From contig MU863944.1 in NCBI GenBank assembly GCA_033296885.1, positions 1 through 64,000 of the forward strand: a stretch of DNA of 64,000 nt. Direction: 5' to 3'. The notes beneath the pieces were generated by a model. That model did not search any database, was not told where the DNA came from, and was given only the letters and a program-made list of their open reading frames with translations. This DNA comes from Triangularia verruculosa. Lineage: Eukaryota; Ascomycota; Sordariomycetes; Sordariales; Podosporaceae. A program made the position numbers and the translations under genes. Below, one piece after another: positions 24,701 through 36,350 of this stretch (its first letter is position 1; each line of letters opens with the position of its first letter).

Positions 24701-26097
24701 TGTTAGGTTCTAACGGAGGGTTGGCTACTATACCGTTTATAAAACGAGGGGGAAGTCCTCCTTTACCGTTTCTACCTATAGTAGGAGAAACCGTAAACAC
24801 CGGTCTAGATCGTAAAGCCTCGAACTATATTTAGGTTCGACGGGATGTCTAGTGTACTTAAGCCTTTTGAAGTACTGCCGTAGTAAGTCTCTCCTTAATT
24901 CGTCGAGTAGAAGAAGATATTTTAGATAGAATCGTACTTAACCGTCCGGTATTAGGTTAATAAGATACGCGTTTACCTAAGCTCCTTTAGATTAATTTAA
25001 TATTTACCTAAGGGTTATTTATTATTTGGGAACGAAACTCTTTAAGTACTTTAGCCGTAAGTCTTTTAGTTTATTTTAAGATTTAGCGAAAGTATTAGTC
25101 TAATATAGCCGGATTAACGAAATCCTTAGCTAAAAGTCCGTCGAATTATTATTTTCGGGTAAAAACCTATGTATTAAGCTCCCTATTAAACTAAAGTTAC
25201 TTTTAACGTTGTACTTTTATTTTATTCTTTAAAGTAAGTAAGGTTGTGTAATGGCGATTTACCGTTTTTATAAGCTACTCGATTACTTAGCAGCGTTTAT
25301 TAGAATCCTGGGCGATTTGAGCGATAGCGCCCTAAATTTGGTTAGTAAAGGCGGTATTAGTATTCTCTATCTTTTAAGTAAACTAATATACTTATTCTTG
25401 ATTAAGGGCGACTCTAGTTTTAACTAAAGTGGCGTACTTAATGTACTATATGCGGATAAGGTCGTATAATTTTTTAAGGCGATCGAGCTCGGTTTTATCG
25501 ATTTGGCCTTTATTACTTTACTTAGTAAGTTATAGAGTACTTTGGTATACCTTATATATACGCTAGTGTAGTTCTACGACCTATAAAGTTAGGTCGATTA
25601 CTATACCGGGAAGAGTCTGAATTTCATCCGGAGTTGTTATAATAGTATTAAACTCTTAGGGGGTATAGAGTACGAGCTCCGTATAGTCGCCGACTTACTG
25701 TAGCTCGACCGAGGCGGTGCGTCGGTGTTAGGGCTTAGATATGTTGTATAACGAGATAGATAGGTCGTTACGATGGTTGCGAGCGGTCGCGTATGTAGGC
25801 GATGTGGTGAAGGGTGATATTGGTAGAGGAAGACGTGCGGCGTAACTTAGGATAATAGGTCGCGATAAAGGAGAACCGTTAAATGAGTATTCTCCGGTGG
25901 TGTAGTTTGAGTCTTCGTCTATGTCGATCTAGGGATTGTAGGGCAGAGCGATTAATCCTTTAACGATGTCTGATGGTGGAAATAACGCGTCGGACATTAA
26001 TAATAAAGAAGTAAATGAGGGGTAAGGTAAATGATAATTGGTGGTAGTGATAAGTAGTATGTGTAGTGTGTCGAACTTCAAATGTTTAAAGATTATA
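21743..26097 (-). mobile_element. Second Ty3/gypsy (Tf2-like) element, internal region, 3' truncated, RIP-mutated
   Basis: Minus-strand frames give, from right to left: Gag (about 24000-25800), a weak zinc-knuckle remnant near 24520, protease/linker, reverse transcriptase at about 22150-22720 (LRLIID, ISNRYPLPLITEL, FFIKIDLK, then AYINNILIY where YIDDILIY is expected), and the start of RNase H at 21743-21900 (PTIFKTNTSDFAL; YSVAFYSRKL). Sequence stops inside RNase H at 21743, against the LTR of the other gypsy element, so integrase and the 3' LTR are missing. Its RT and LTR differ clearly from the 14203 family. AT-rich with frequent TAG. Confidence 0.85.
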
Positions 26098-26427
26098 TAT
26101 GACAAGGGCTGATATTCAGGGCTTGGAACAGTAGTTTAATTGCAGTAATAATCTTCAATGGCCTCGAAGTCCATGATGAAGAAAAGAAGAAGAAGACTTG
26201 GAATAGTACAGTGATCCTGAACGCGTATTTATCTTCCGTCAAGTGGTCCGTGCCCTCCTTGCCTCAGGCCTTTGCCAAGTCCTTTAATATATCACCGAGC
26301 CAGTAGGATTCCTTTGATACCCGCCATGCCTCTGATTGACTGCTTCACTTCCATCGGTTGGCTCACAGCGTACAGGTCGGTGGTTGTTGACCCGAGCTGT
26401 GGCCTGTTGGTCTTTTGCCGTGTGACA
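26098..26427 (-). repeat. 5' LTR of the second gypsy element (330 bp)
   Basis: Left end TATGACAAGGGC (mutated TGTGACAAGGGC), right end GCCGTGTGACA. It matches the solo LTR at 38644-38987 along its length with scattered changes. It lies next to the Gag end of the minus-strand element, so it is the 5' LTR. It is GC-richer than the internal region. Confidence 0.85.
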
Positions 26428-28640
26428 ATTTCCCGCTATACGAGTCGCTTAATAGCCTCCGAGCTCTTATCCGTTATAGACTTAAGTTATAGCGTTACTT
26501 AGTTCTATTTAACCTCTCCCGCATTTAGGGGCAGGGTGGCCGCTATATAAATATAAGGGTTAATATACTGCGTAGCGATCTCCTAATATATATCGGCCGA
26601 GTATACTATAAATCTAAAATATCCTTATAGGGTAATAACGGTTTTCCGGATTATCTATAGTTAGTACTTACTATAGGTAAAGAGAAATTTATTTTAGTTT
26701 GAAGATAATATACCGGCTTTTATGGTTGCGAGGTATATCTTTATTTAGCTTTTATATACGATAGAGATAATCTAGGCGAGAGTATTAAAAGAACCTATTA
26801 ATTACTATATATAGTTTTATATTACAACTATAATATCGAGGGCCTTATAAAAGACGAACTTAGTATTTTTAATAGTCGTTTATTTATTTATAAGTTCCTT
26901 TATTTTACGCGTAATATTAATAATCTCGGCCTATGTTTGGAGCTAGCTTTCCGTCTACTTTTCTAGATTAACCTTAACCTCGTTTATAGTACTACGCTTA
27001 ATTAAAAACATTTAATACCGTTAGTGTAAAACTCTATGGTATATGGAGGCGCCGGTTAATAGGGGGATACAGATAGGGCTATTATCTATAGAACTACCGA
27101 AACCCTAGTTAAGTTACGATATTGCAATAGCGTGTAGCTTGGTAGTGCGGTTAAGGAGGGCTTTAAGACTTTCGTTCTAATAGACCGTCTACCTATACTA
27201 TTGGTCGCTACTTCTTTTTGTATTTTTGAAAAGGATATAGGCGGTAATATTAAATGCGTCGTTAAAAATAGCGCGCGCTATAGTTATATATTTATTTTCG
27301 TAGCTGCCGAGATTCTTCTTTAGATCCTTTAACTACGTAGAGTAGTATAATATTTCGGATCCGCTATTTTCGACGAATTAAAGTAAATTATTATTAAGGT
27401 GATAGTTAAAGTCGAGGAGTTTAGCTTCGATTTATTTAGTATAGAGAAATGTAGAGTTAAAAATAGCGGTTTTGTAGCGTTAAGGAGCCGTTAGGTAAAT
27501 ACTAGCTAAAATAGGTTCCGATGATACTGCACTTCCGTGGTAGTAAAGGCTAATGCCGGCTCTAATACGGCCGACAGCCTTGGCCGTTTTAATAGTGACC
27601 TTAAGTATATCCTTTAATACGCCGATAATAATATTTATAAGACCTATTAAACTATTACCTAAATTTATTATAGTTATTATAAATAGCGCCGAGGTTTTTA
27701 AGATTTATTTAACTTTTATTATAATATTACGTTAGGTTTAGAGATAAAGATAGTAAATTAACCGCCTTTTAATAAACTTAAAGTCTTTTAATATTATTTT
27801 TTAGCTTTTATAAATTTATATTAAATATTATTAACTTTAAACTTAAGGACCTTTAAAATATTTATTTATTACTATTTATTATTTTTAGTTTAGAGTATTT
27901 AATCCTTAATTACTTACTTTTCTTCGGCGGTAATTACTATTAGATATAGGGTTAGCGCCGCCGTATTTGTTAGATGCGAAGTTTATGTCTTCGTGGTACT
28001 AGACTTACTCATCTCTTCGCTTATAGCTATATTGACCTCCGCAGTGCATTCTATAAGGTCGTTAAACTAGCTTTCTATCTCCTCTGCCCATTTAATATAC
28101 TTTTCTATATCCTTTTTAAACCTTAATATGGAGCCGAGGAGATCCTTCTTAGCTATATACTAGTTTTAAAGATATATTAGAATTATTTAAACTTAAAAAC
28201 TAGTAGTATTAGTAACGTAAAGTATTAGACTGGGTCTTAGTAACTTATATAATTAGTTTTCCTAAATATGATATTAGTTTGTATATAAATAGTATATAGT
28301 TTCTTCTCGGTTATATTAAATACGTTAGTAAATTAATCGATAATCTAGATTATAGTATTATAGAGACTTATTTTTCTATAAAAATCCTGATAGTTAATAC
28401 GTTTAAGGTAGTTTTTAAAAGTAACGTTTATAATTAAGAAAGGTATATTAGATATACTTAAAGCTACTCTATAGCTCGGTGAGCCGAATATATAACGCGT
28501 CGTTTAAAAAGGCCAAAAGTTTAATCTAGCCGAGTAGATTAATGGCAAGGGGTACTATTGTAAATATATCGGGCAGGCTATGACTCTGGGCCAGACTAAG
28601 CTTAATATCCTTCTATAGGTTACCCGTAGCCTTACGCCAT
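26428..28640 (-). pseudogene. RIP-degraded ORF relics, function unrecognised
   Basis: Strongly AT-rich. The best readable frame is on the minus strand from about 27620 down to 27110. It gives stretches such as LKDILKVTIKTAKAVGRI and IRAGISLYYHGSAVSSEPIL, interrupted by TAG/TAA at probable Gln/Trp codons. It looks like a genuine former coding region but I do not recognise the family. The plus-strand ORFs in the same place are shadows. The remainder (26500-27100, 27750-28640) shows no feature I can support. Confidence 0.4.
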
Positions 28641-29239
28641 ATAATAGCAGCATCCTCCGGGCGTCGTGCGACTTCGGTCATCTTAAAGTTAAGAGTAAAT
28701 TTAGATGTAGGATAGGTAGACGAAGCAAGATCTAAGGGGGGCAGCCTGGAAATTATAGGAACTCGCCCTTTTTAAAAGGCTAGAGGAAACCCGCCCTGTG
28801 ACATTGTTAGGCCCACTATTAACACGCGTTCTGCGCTCGGGAGGGGCAGAGCCTATGGCTGTCTGCAGGAAGTGAAATGCACTGAGCCCTCCAGTTCTGC
28901 AGCACTTCGATGGCGACTTTGAGCTTGAATTGTGATAACTTGCAGCACTAAAGTTGTGTAACAGAGTCAAGAGAGTCTGGATTGGCTAAAAGCCAATGCG
29001 TTAGGTAGAAAGCTTTGCTAGGGATCCAGCTGTACGCGTTTGGTTGAGGCCTACTGCATAGAGTACCATAGGTATTGAACAACACACCTCAGGGTATGCG
29101 AGCGTGTGGACTGTTGATTGGCTAAAGGTGGTTCCAGGAGCTGTCAGTCCAAACAGAACATCTGCCCAATGTTAAGAGTGGAGGTCACAAGATAAACAGA
29201 GGAAAACACCCAGTTATTAAGGTACCTGCCGTTATCCTT
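28641..29239. other. GC-balanced island without a recognisable gene
   Basis: An island of normal composition between two RIP-mutated blocks. An 89-codon minus ORF at 28701-28970 has no domain, no family resemblance and low-complexity content, so I do not call it. It could be a unique (single-copy) stretch that escaped RIP. Confidence 0.35.
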
Positions 29240-30628
29240 ATACCTCACGACATATAAGCGTCATATCCGGCGCTTCTCCTATAGCTATTAACGCTAAGGT
29301 CTTATTACTAAGGAAGGAAATAGCTTCTCCCACTAATATTTTCGATAAATTATCGTAGCTTTCTATTCTTAATACCGGCCTAACTAAGGATATTAAACTA
29401 CTCGAAAAAGGCAGAAACTAACTCGAGCTACGTTTTAAAATAGACTTATCTCGCTTTAATTAGATAATCCGAAAGCTGCCCACCGTTATTAATATTTTTA
29501 TTCTAGATAAATTATTAGTAAGTAAATATTATTAAGGTTTATTGTTCTATCTAACGTTTATTATATTTAACCCCTTAAACTTATTTCTGGAGGAGGACTC
29601 TTTATTGTACTGCGAATTATCGATAATATATAGGCCTAGTAACTAGTACCCGGGGCTATATAAACCGTTATAATTAATATTTACTTTATTAAGGTCGAGA
29701 TATTAGTGTCCCGGAAAGATGCGATAGAGAAGTAGATTATTATCGCCGAATTAGCGTGTAAAGCCGCCGAGTATATAGAACTTTACTCTTTAGTTAGTAG
29801 AATTGTAATAAATTTACTAATATAGACGTAGTACTCCCTAGAAATAATTATTAGCCGTATTACTAATATATAATAATAGATTGCCGAAAATAATCGGATA
29901 TTAGCGGAAATAGTAAATTAGGCCTAAGTACACTAGTAACGGGTAGAGAAGAGTAACCTGGTAATTATATATAGAAAGCTCCCAGAAGTATTAGATTAGA
30001 AGAAACTGATAGAAACTTATTAAAAGCTGTTCTAGACCACGTTTTGGATTTCCGTTGTCAACTTTATAATAATCCCCGTTTCTATAGCCTTAGAAGTGTG
30101 TATACCCCTATCTCTTAATTACGCAAATCCCCTTCTCGTATTCGGCTAGGAAGTAGCTAACCAGCCGTTTATCAGAGAAAACAAGGCGCTCGTTGCATCC
30201 TATTACATAACCGCTGCGACCCTAGCGGCTAAAATAGCGACTAAGATTGCCGAAAAGAATTTGTTAGATACCGCTAAATTTGAGTTTAAAGTTGCGCTTA
30301 ATAAGCTTAACGTCGTACGTAATAAGGCCGAGGAAAGAGTTCGATATATAACTGAGATAAAGAACCAAGCCCGAGTATTAATGGACCAATACTCTATTGT
30401 TACGACCCAGGTCCGCGACGTGCTTTAGGCGTTGGATTTTATGGGAGATGGGGGAAATATCAGTGCCGAGAGTTAGGACGAGGCGAGGTTCTTAGGGTTG
30501 TAAGCGCTGAAAGGGATGCTAGTTACGCTGCGGGAGAGGGCGTTGCTCGCACCGGAGTGCTTAGAGGTGGCTAAGAAGATTGAGGGCTTAAAGGAGCTTG
30601 AACAAGGGGCGGGGAGGCTACAAGAATG
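29240..30628 (+). pseudogene. RIP-degraded gene, helical C-terminus, function unrecognised
   Basis: A plus-strand frame can be followed to TGA at 30626-30628. The last ~130 codons are well preserved and coiled-coil-like (KFEFKVALNKLNVVRNKAEE; ALLAPECLEVAKKIEGLKEL). Internal stops are TAG/TAA, all explainable by C-to-T at CAG/CAA or TGG. A hydrophobic stretch near 30040-30120 could be a membrane segment or an unspliced intron. Upstream frames (29240-29700) are more mutated. I do not recognise the family. Confidence 0.5.
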
Positions 30629-30868
30629 AACTATGCCAGTGAGGGAGGTGGTGGGATAATTCCAAAGCAGACAGATCAAATGCTGAAGTAAGCAAGTTCC
30701 CAGAGGTCTGGTGAAAAGAAGTGGATGCAGCGATTGTGCTGGTTGCGGTGGAGGGAAGTCACGACATCAGGTCCCCCACCTTCCTCTCACCTTAGCCCCT
30801 CACCTTCTCTGACGTGCTCCGTCTTTCCGGCAGTGGATAACCTGAACAGGTGAACTGTTGTTCTCAGA

Positions 30869-31539
30869 GTACAATCATCGACCCAGTTCATGCCGACATC
30901 CACTGGATCGAAGAAGTGGATGGGATCTTCCGTTCCGTCCTCGAGGCCAATCCCGCTCCTGTCTTGATCGCCCAGGGACTGTACGATGAGGCTGGGAGGT
31001 CAGGGAGACGAGGGTACGAAATTTGCAAGGACGGTCAATCCTTCTCGAAAATCCTCTGGCGGTTTTGCCTGACACCTATCTGTTTTGTTGCATGAACTAA
31101 CAGTGAACTTGAAAATAGGCAATTACCCGACGTACGCTCCCTGCCAAAAGTCAACATCGCCACACAAGACAAGATGCAACTAACGGTTAAATCGCGAGCC
31201 TTTCTCTGGGCAAAGCCAGCATTCGAGGAAACCGTTGCGAGGAAGCTTCGTGTAGCTGGTGTCAGAGGAGCCGGCGGAGGAATGGGAACGCTACTCGGCC
31301 AAGGGAGCACATGGCTCTATCAGTCTCCAATCTCGCAGACAGATTGACTGACTGGTTCTGGAGCCTGAAAATAGGCCTTAACAACCTGCCAAGACAACCT
31401 CCGAGAAGGATTACCCGCTGCATAACGTTGCAACATTCGGGATCGCGCTGGACGAACACTTGGATGCACCCAAGAGCTTCGAAAGATGTAACATCTTTGA
31501 CAATATATCAGTGGGGCTTGTGGCATTGAAGCTACCTTA
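30869..31539 (+). CDS. Candidate three-exon gene or gene fragment, unrecognised
   Basis: Three GC-balanced segments look like coding exons. Exon a follows a splice-like ...GTTGTTCTCAG at 30868 and reads IIDPVHADIHWIEEVDGIFR, then QGLYDEAGRSGRRGYEI. Exon b follows AAAATAG near 31117 and reads LPDVRSLPKVNIATQDKMQ, then AFEETVARKLRVAGVRGAGG. Exon c, near 31393-31539, reads EKDYPLHNVATFGIALDEHL and ends VGLVALKLP-stop. They are in different frames joined by plausible short introns. I do not know the family and no start codon is clear; it may be the 3' part of a gene whose 5' end was lost in the RIP-mutated block at left. Confidence 0.4.
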
Positions 31540-32891
31540 GCTAGGGAGAAGCTCAGTGTTCAATTGTAGTTAACACCGCTGACACACCAGTGACATCCCC
31601 GCATGGGTGGCTTACTATATCCCTCAGACTTTTGGGGGCCTGACAGACCTATAGTCAAGGACACAAAGGGTCATCTGATCACGGCAGCTCCACGAATTCT
31701 GTAAGTGCCGCGTCTTTTCTATGCCCGGCTCAATCAGCTCTTTCCGTCCTGGCTAACGTAAATAACTCTGCCAGCTTCCTTATTTTCTTTCTTACTCTCC
31801 GTCTCGGGGAACCCCCTTTTGACATCCCGTTCCAGAGCATACACTCGTTGGGCAGTAATCAAAGATCTTCAGACGTTACTATTATCCTATACTAAGAGCT
31901 AACATTATTGTTATATTAAATCTCTTCTAATATCCAGTAGTCTTTATAGGTAGTAGTGTAGGGATAATAAACGTATTAATAACCTAGGATTATAATATAT
32001 TAGTTTCGAATAAGATTCGTAGATCTCTGCGATTAACGGCTAATTTATAGACAAATAGGAGGCAAGTTTTTCCAAGTTAACACTTTTATTTAGATGTTAA
32101 CTAACCGTTATACTCTATTATAGAGAAGATTAATATATTTACTAGGAAAAGCCGTCTTAATATTCTTAATTTTTATATTAAAAACGATTTAATCGCTACT
32201 ATACCATAGATATTAATATTAAAGTAATAAAACAACCGTCTTAAACTTATAGGAAGTTTAATTAAATCCTCTAATTATAATAATAATAATAACCGACAAT
32301 ATATCCCGCACTTATCATTAATATATTTAGAATTTTATTATAAAATTACATAGGGCGAATTCCTTAGATCTAATATAACTAAAATTATTCTTTAAAATTC
32401 CAAAAATAAAGCGAAACTCCGAATATATTATAAAGATAAAAAAGGGGCGATTTATATATATAGCTATACTATTTATACTATATCGGTAACTATTAACAGG
32501 CCGATTAACTATATAAAAAGCAACATTTATATTCTATTCTAGGTTTTATTTTCTACTTATACCGGGTTTTAAGTATAGTATTTAAGTAATATTAAAGCGA
32601 TTAAATTCGCTTCCGTTATAAAAAATACTTCTATTTTTTATTTAAGAAATTACGAGAATCGGTTCCCGGAATATTAAGTTATTAAACTATCCTATAATAA
32701 TATAATAATATCGCTATAAAATAAAAGGGGGGGAGATTAAAATAAAGATAATATTTAAAGTTATATATAAAATAAGACTTTATTCCCGATAATTAAACTC
32801 TTTTTCTCTAGTTTCTAAGTACCGCCTTTTTTTTAATTTTTAATCTTTAAAATTTATTTATTTAATCTCGGTTTTTTTAACTTTTTATATA
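31540..32891. other. No gene; GC-balanced then strongly AT-rich RIP-mutated sequence
   Basis: 31540-31870 has normal composition without a frame I can support. From about 31880 the sequence becomes AT-rich with no readable family. The last few hundred bases would be the promoter of the AA9 pseudogene. Confidence 0.4.
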
Positions 32892-33800
32892 ATAAAGGCT
32901 ATTACTTTGGTTTCTCTGGCGGCGTCCGTTAACGCCTACTCTATCTTCTAAAAGGTATTTATTAACGGCGCCGACTAAGGTTAACTTAAAGGTATTTGCA
33001 CTTTTTATAGTAATTTCCCTATCGAGAATATTAACTACCCCGACTTTACCTATAATACTAATATCTAACTCCGGGATAATACTATAATTAAAATACTAGC
33101 CGATACTAGAGTCGGTACTTAGTAGAACCATAAAATCGGAGGTACTGCTGATCCTAATCACCCGGATTATTCTATCGCTACCTTACATAAGGGTCCTATT
33201 ATAGTCTACCTCGCTAAGGTTAATAATACTGCTAACGCTAATACCTCCGGCTTTCGGCAGTTTAAGGTCGCCGAATAAGGCCTTAATAACGGCGTTTAGG
33301 CTATCGATACTATAATCTCTAATAACGGCTAGCACTACTTTAATATACCCAGCTATATTACCCCTAGTTACTACTTTATACGTATTAAGCTACTCGCTCT
33401 CTACTCCGCTAACGCCCGCAGCGCCGCCCAGTTCTATATAGAATACGCTTAGATCGAGGTTACTAATTCCGGTACTAATACCGGTTCTAACTTCGTTAAC
33501 TTCCCTAATATTTACACTACCGACTACCCCGGTATCCTCGTTTCCATCTACAATACCCAGGGCCGCCCTACTAACGGTGGCCGCGTATATACTATCTCCG
33601 GCCTTGCTCCTCTTACCTACTCCGGTAATTCTAACCCCAACCCCCAGCCAACTTCCCAGGCTCCTAATCCTTAGCTAACTGGCGGTAATAGTGGTTCTAG
33701 TGCTCCCCTCTACGGCCAGTGCGGTAGCCAAGGTTATACCAGCCCTACCACCTATGCTCAGGGTAAGTACATTATTTCTAACTAGTAGTATAGTAAGTTA
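32892..33800 (+). pseudogene. AA9 lytic polysaccharide monooxygenase with CBM1, RIP-inactivated
   Basis: An intronless frame runs from the mutated start codon ATA (32892-32894, expected ATG) to beyond 33780. After a signal peptide (IKAITLVSLAASVNA) the mature N-terminus reads YSIF, where AA9 enzymes have the copper-binding His1 (CAC to TAC). AA9 blocks follow: [60 protein letters not shown] Ser/Asn/Pro linker then leads to a fungal cellulose-binding module, [19 protein letters not shown], in which a Cys is changed to Tyr. Stops are TAG/TAA at Gln/Trp positions. AA9 enzymes oxidatively cleave cellulose outside the cell; this copy lost its start codon and copper ligand, so it is dead. RIP implies it once had a duplicate. 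Confidence 0.92.
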
Positions 33801-34839
33801 TCGTCCTCCTCTTTATTATCTCGTTCATAATACTAATATATCTTCTTTCTAAGTTAATACCTCCTATAAATACCTTTAACGAACTCGATAATAATAAAAA
33901 GCATAACGATAGTAAGATAATTTAATAAACTTCTTCTTTATCTATATATACTTTAATATATACTACTTAGGTATATAATACCTCGGTAATAACAGTATAT
34001 ATTTATACCCTTTTAATAAATATATCGCTAACTAACGATATTTCCCTAAATATCTTACCTTATCCTTATATATACTTAACGAAATCTAATTTCCGCCTAA
34101 ACCCTACACCTTTCACCTCTCCTACCCTCCTATTTATCTATATCTACAACCGCCCATCGATTTCATCTTTCCCTACTCTCTGTAATTATAACGTTAAAAT
34201 TAAGTAAATTATTCTCCCTAGCCTTCTATATATCGGCCCCTACTATCTCCGCTACCCCGTTACTATAAGCTTTTACTATCAGATCTCCTTAAAAAATAAA
34301 CCTTCCCTAAATCCCCTAAAACTTTCGTTTAAACTCCTTATTTATTACCGTTCCGTTCCGTCCTACCGCTAGATCCTACAATAGCAGTCTATTATTATTA
34401 CTGTAAAATCCCGCCCTTAGTAAACTAAATTAATACTACTATCCTCTTTTACTTTATCCGGAATAAATTTAATTAAACTAATATATTATATAGATAAAGG
34501 TCGTTTTAATGTAAAGGTTATTAGTTATTTATTATTAGCTTTTATTTATTATAGAAAGTTTAGTTATAAAGGATAAAGTTAGATTGTTTATTTCGTAAAG
34601 GAAGTAAGAAGGGGGGAGGGAGGAGGGTATATAAAGCGATAGGATAGAGGTAATTTCGTTAGGGGAAAGGAAAAGGTAATTAAGGGTAAAGAAGGAGAGG
34701 AAGTCGAATTAGGTAGTAATATTTTGCGGAGTGAAGTAGTAGCTTTCGTTTAAGTTGCTTTATATAAAAGAAGTGAAAGGTTAGATGTTAAAGGTATTGG
34801 AGACGTGGTGGGCGGGGAGGGGGGAGGGGCTTACGCTTG
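33801..34839. other. AT-rich, RIP-mutated spacer, no gene seen
   Basis: 3' flank of the AA9 pseudogene and 3' flank (minus strand) of the carboxylesterase pseudogene. No domain is readable. A purine-rich stretch at 34600-34720 is notable only for composition. The remaining 3' exons of the carboxylesterase may lie here but I cannot trace them. Confidence 0.4.
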
Positions 34840-35370
34840 TAAGGATGGCCTCGCCGTTGACTTTGCCCGTGGGAAGTTGGTCGGTGAGGGAGGCGAAGAT
34901 AAGTTTGTCGTTAGTTACGGGGATAAAAGCCTATTAGTTAAAGCGGGCGGAGTAGTTTATTACTAAGGACGCGTTTTGGAGGACGAAGGTGTTGGATTAT
35001 TTGAGGTAGGTGAAGATGGAGGTGGCGTTGAGGTAGTTAGTGTAGCGGGCGAGTTAGTGGTAGTATTCGGTTGGGAGGGGGTCGTCGAAGTTACTGTTGC
35101 ATGTCAGGTTATGCTGGTGACAATAAGAGCTGGGGAAACATACGGCTGGGTGGGTAGGTAAGGGCTACTGACGATTCCTCGTCTGAACAGCGAGGTTCCT
35201 TCTGTTCCGCCGTTCGCCATGGCAAGCAGTATAACTGATCCGCCGCCTATTAAACCGCCGGAAATAATAACCTAGTCGGGATTACCGCCGAAATAATCGA
35301 TATACTTCTTTACCTACTATAAGGTAAAGCGCTGGTCGTAAAGAGCTACGTTAAAAACGCTGCCATTCTT
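34840..35370 (-). pseudogene. Type-B carboxylesterase / lipase pseudogene (alpha/beta hydrolase), internal exons
   Basis: Minus strand from about 35345: FNVALYDQRFTL**VKKYIDY, then FGGNPD*VIISGGLIGGGS, the carboxylesterase-B nucleophile-elbow region (family G-E/x-S-x-G-G). The Ser codon is TTA (Leu) at 35251-35253, explained by TCA-to-TTA. It continues with MANGGTEGTSLFRRGIVSSP, then, after a frame shift near 35115, FDDPLPTEYYH and AFIPVTNDKLIFASLTDQLP, and GKVNGEAILTS before a GTAAGC donor at about 34833. A splice-acceptor-like AATGGCAG precedes the first exon at about 35353. The rest of the gene upstream (35370-35950) is too AT-rich to read. The Ser loss plus stops make it dead. Confidence 0.82.
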
Positions 35371-36240
35371 AACCAATTTAGTTAAGGAAAGGAAGCTGAA
35401 GGTTCTAAAACGGTATTAAATTATAACTGTAATAAAGCCGTTATCGATAATCTAGGTAATATAAAAAAAGTCAAAGTTAGTAGTAAAGTTAAAACTATAG
35501 TCCCCGCTATTTAAAAGGTAGTTAGTAAAATTAGTAGGGTAGTCTTTAAGTGTAAAACTTATAGATCTAAATTAATATAAGTAGCTTCTTAGCGTTAGCG
35601 GGGGTAAAAATGTTGAGAAAAAGGTAGTCTTTATTATTTAGTACAGATTTAGTAAAGTTAACTATAATAAGTTTAGTAAAATAATATTAGTAACTCTATC
35701 TGTAATTAAGGCGAATATATTTACCTAGGAGTAGCCCTAAACTATAAGTATCGAGGCGGATTATTAGTTACCTAAATTACTAAAGTTCTATTAGTAATAA
35801 GTACTACGGAAAGCTATTAGCGTTTTAGCGGCGCAGTAAAGCGGATACTATAATAAAATCATTAACCGTGCGGCTATAAATAAAGGGGTTTATAAATAAA
35901 CCTGCCCTTTAAAAACGTTAGTATTAAATCTCGACTTATAGTATCCTTGGTATATCATATAGTCCAGATTAACAACAGGAGCCTTAGGGTTTTTAAGCGA
36001 TCTCTCAAGCCTTAGTGTCCCTGCCGAAGCCCCTTATACAAGGGCAAAGGCCCACGCATACAAGATGGCAACTCTCATATTTTCAAGACTCTGAGCTAAC
36101 AGGATAGCCCAACACTCTGTCTACAAACGAAGCTGGATTCCGTCGCGAGCTGCAAAGAGGGGCATGGCTTGGGATATATCCTCGGACTATGGCTAACCGG
36201 GTATTGGGTACCTCGCGGCTATTCTTCTCACAGCCTGGAG
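35371..36240. other. RIP-mutated block grading into GC-balanced sequence, no gene assigned
   Basis: 35371-35930 probably contains the unreadable 5' exons of the carboxylesterase pseudogene (minus strand). From about 35930 composition returns to normal with no supported gene. Confidence 0.35.
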
Positions 36241-36350
36241 TCTACCATTGCAGGTGGGTAATTCTTCGTCGTTGCCGGCCCAATCGGAAGCCTCAATGGT
36301 TGCTTTTCCACTGAAGGAACCGAAACACGCCATATTGCTGAATACTGAAG

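Noticed and set aside
21743..26432. ATTTC at both 21743 and 26428 taken as a target duplication of one inserted unit
   Set aside because: The left ATTTC is inside the RNase H frame of the minus-strand element (reads as coding), and no 3' LTR is present; a 5-base match can be chance.
27553..27735. Hydrophobic plus-strand ORF resembling a membrane peptide
   Set aside because: It is antisense to a better coding relic; AT-rich sequence yields Ile/Leu-rich chance ORFs.
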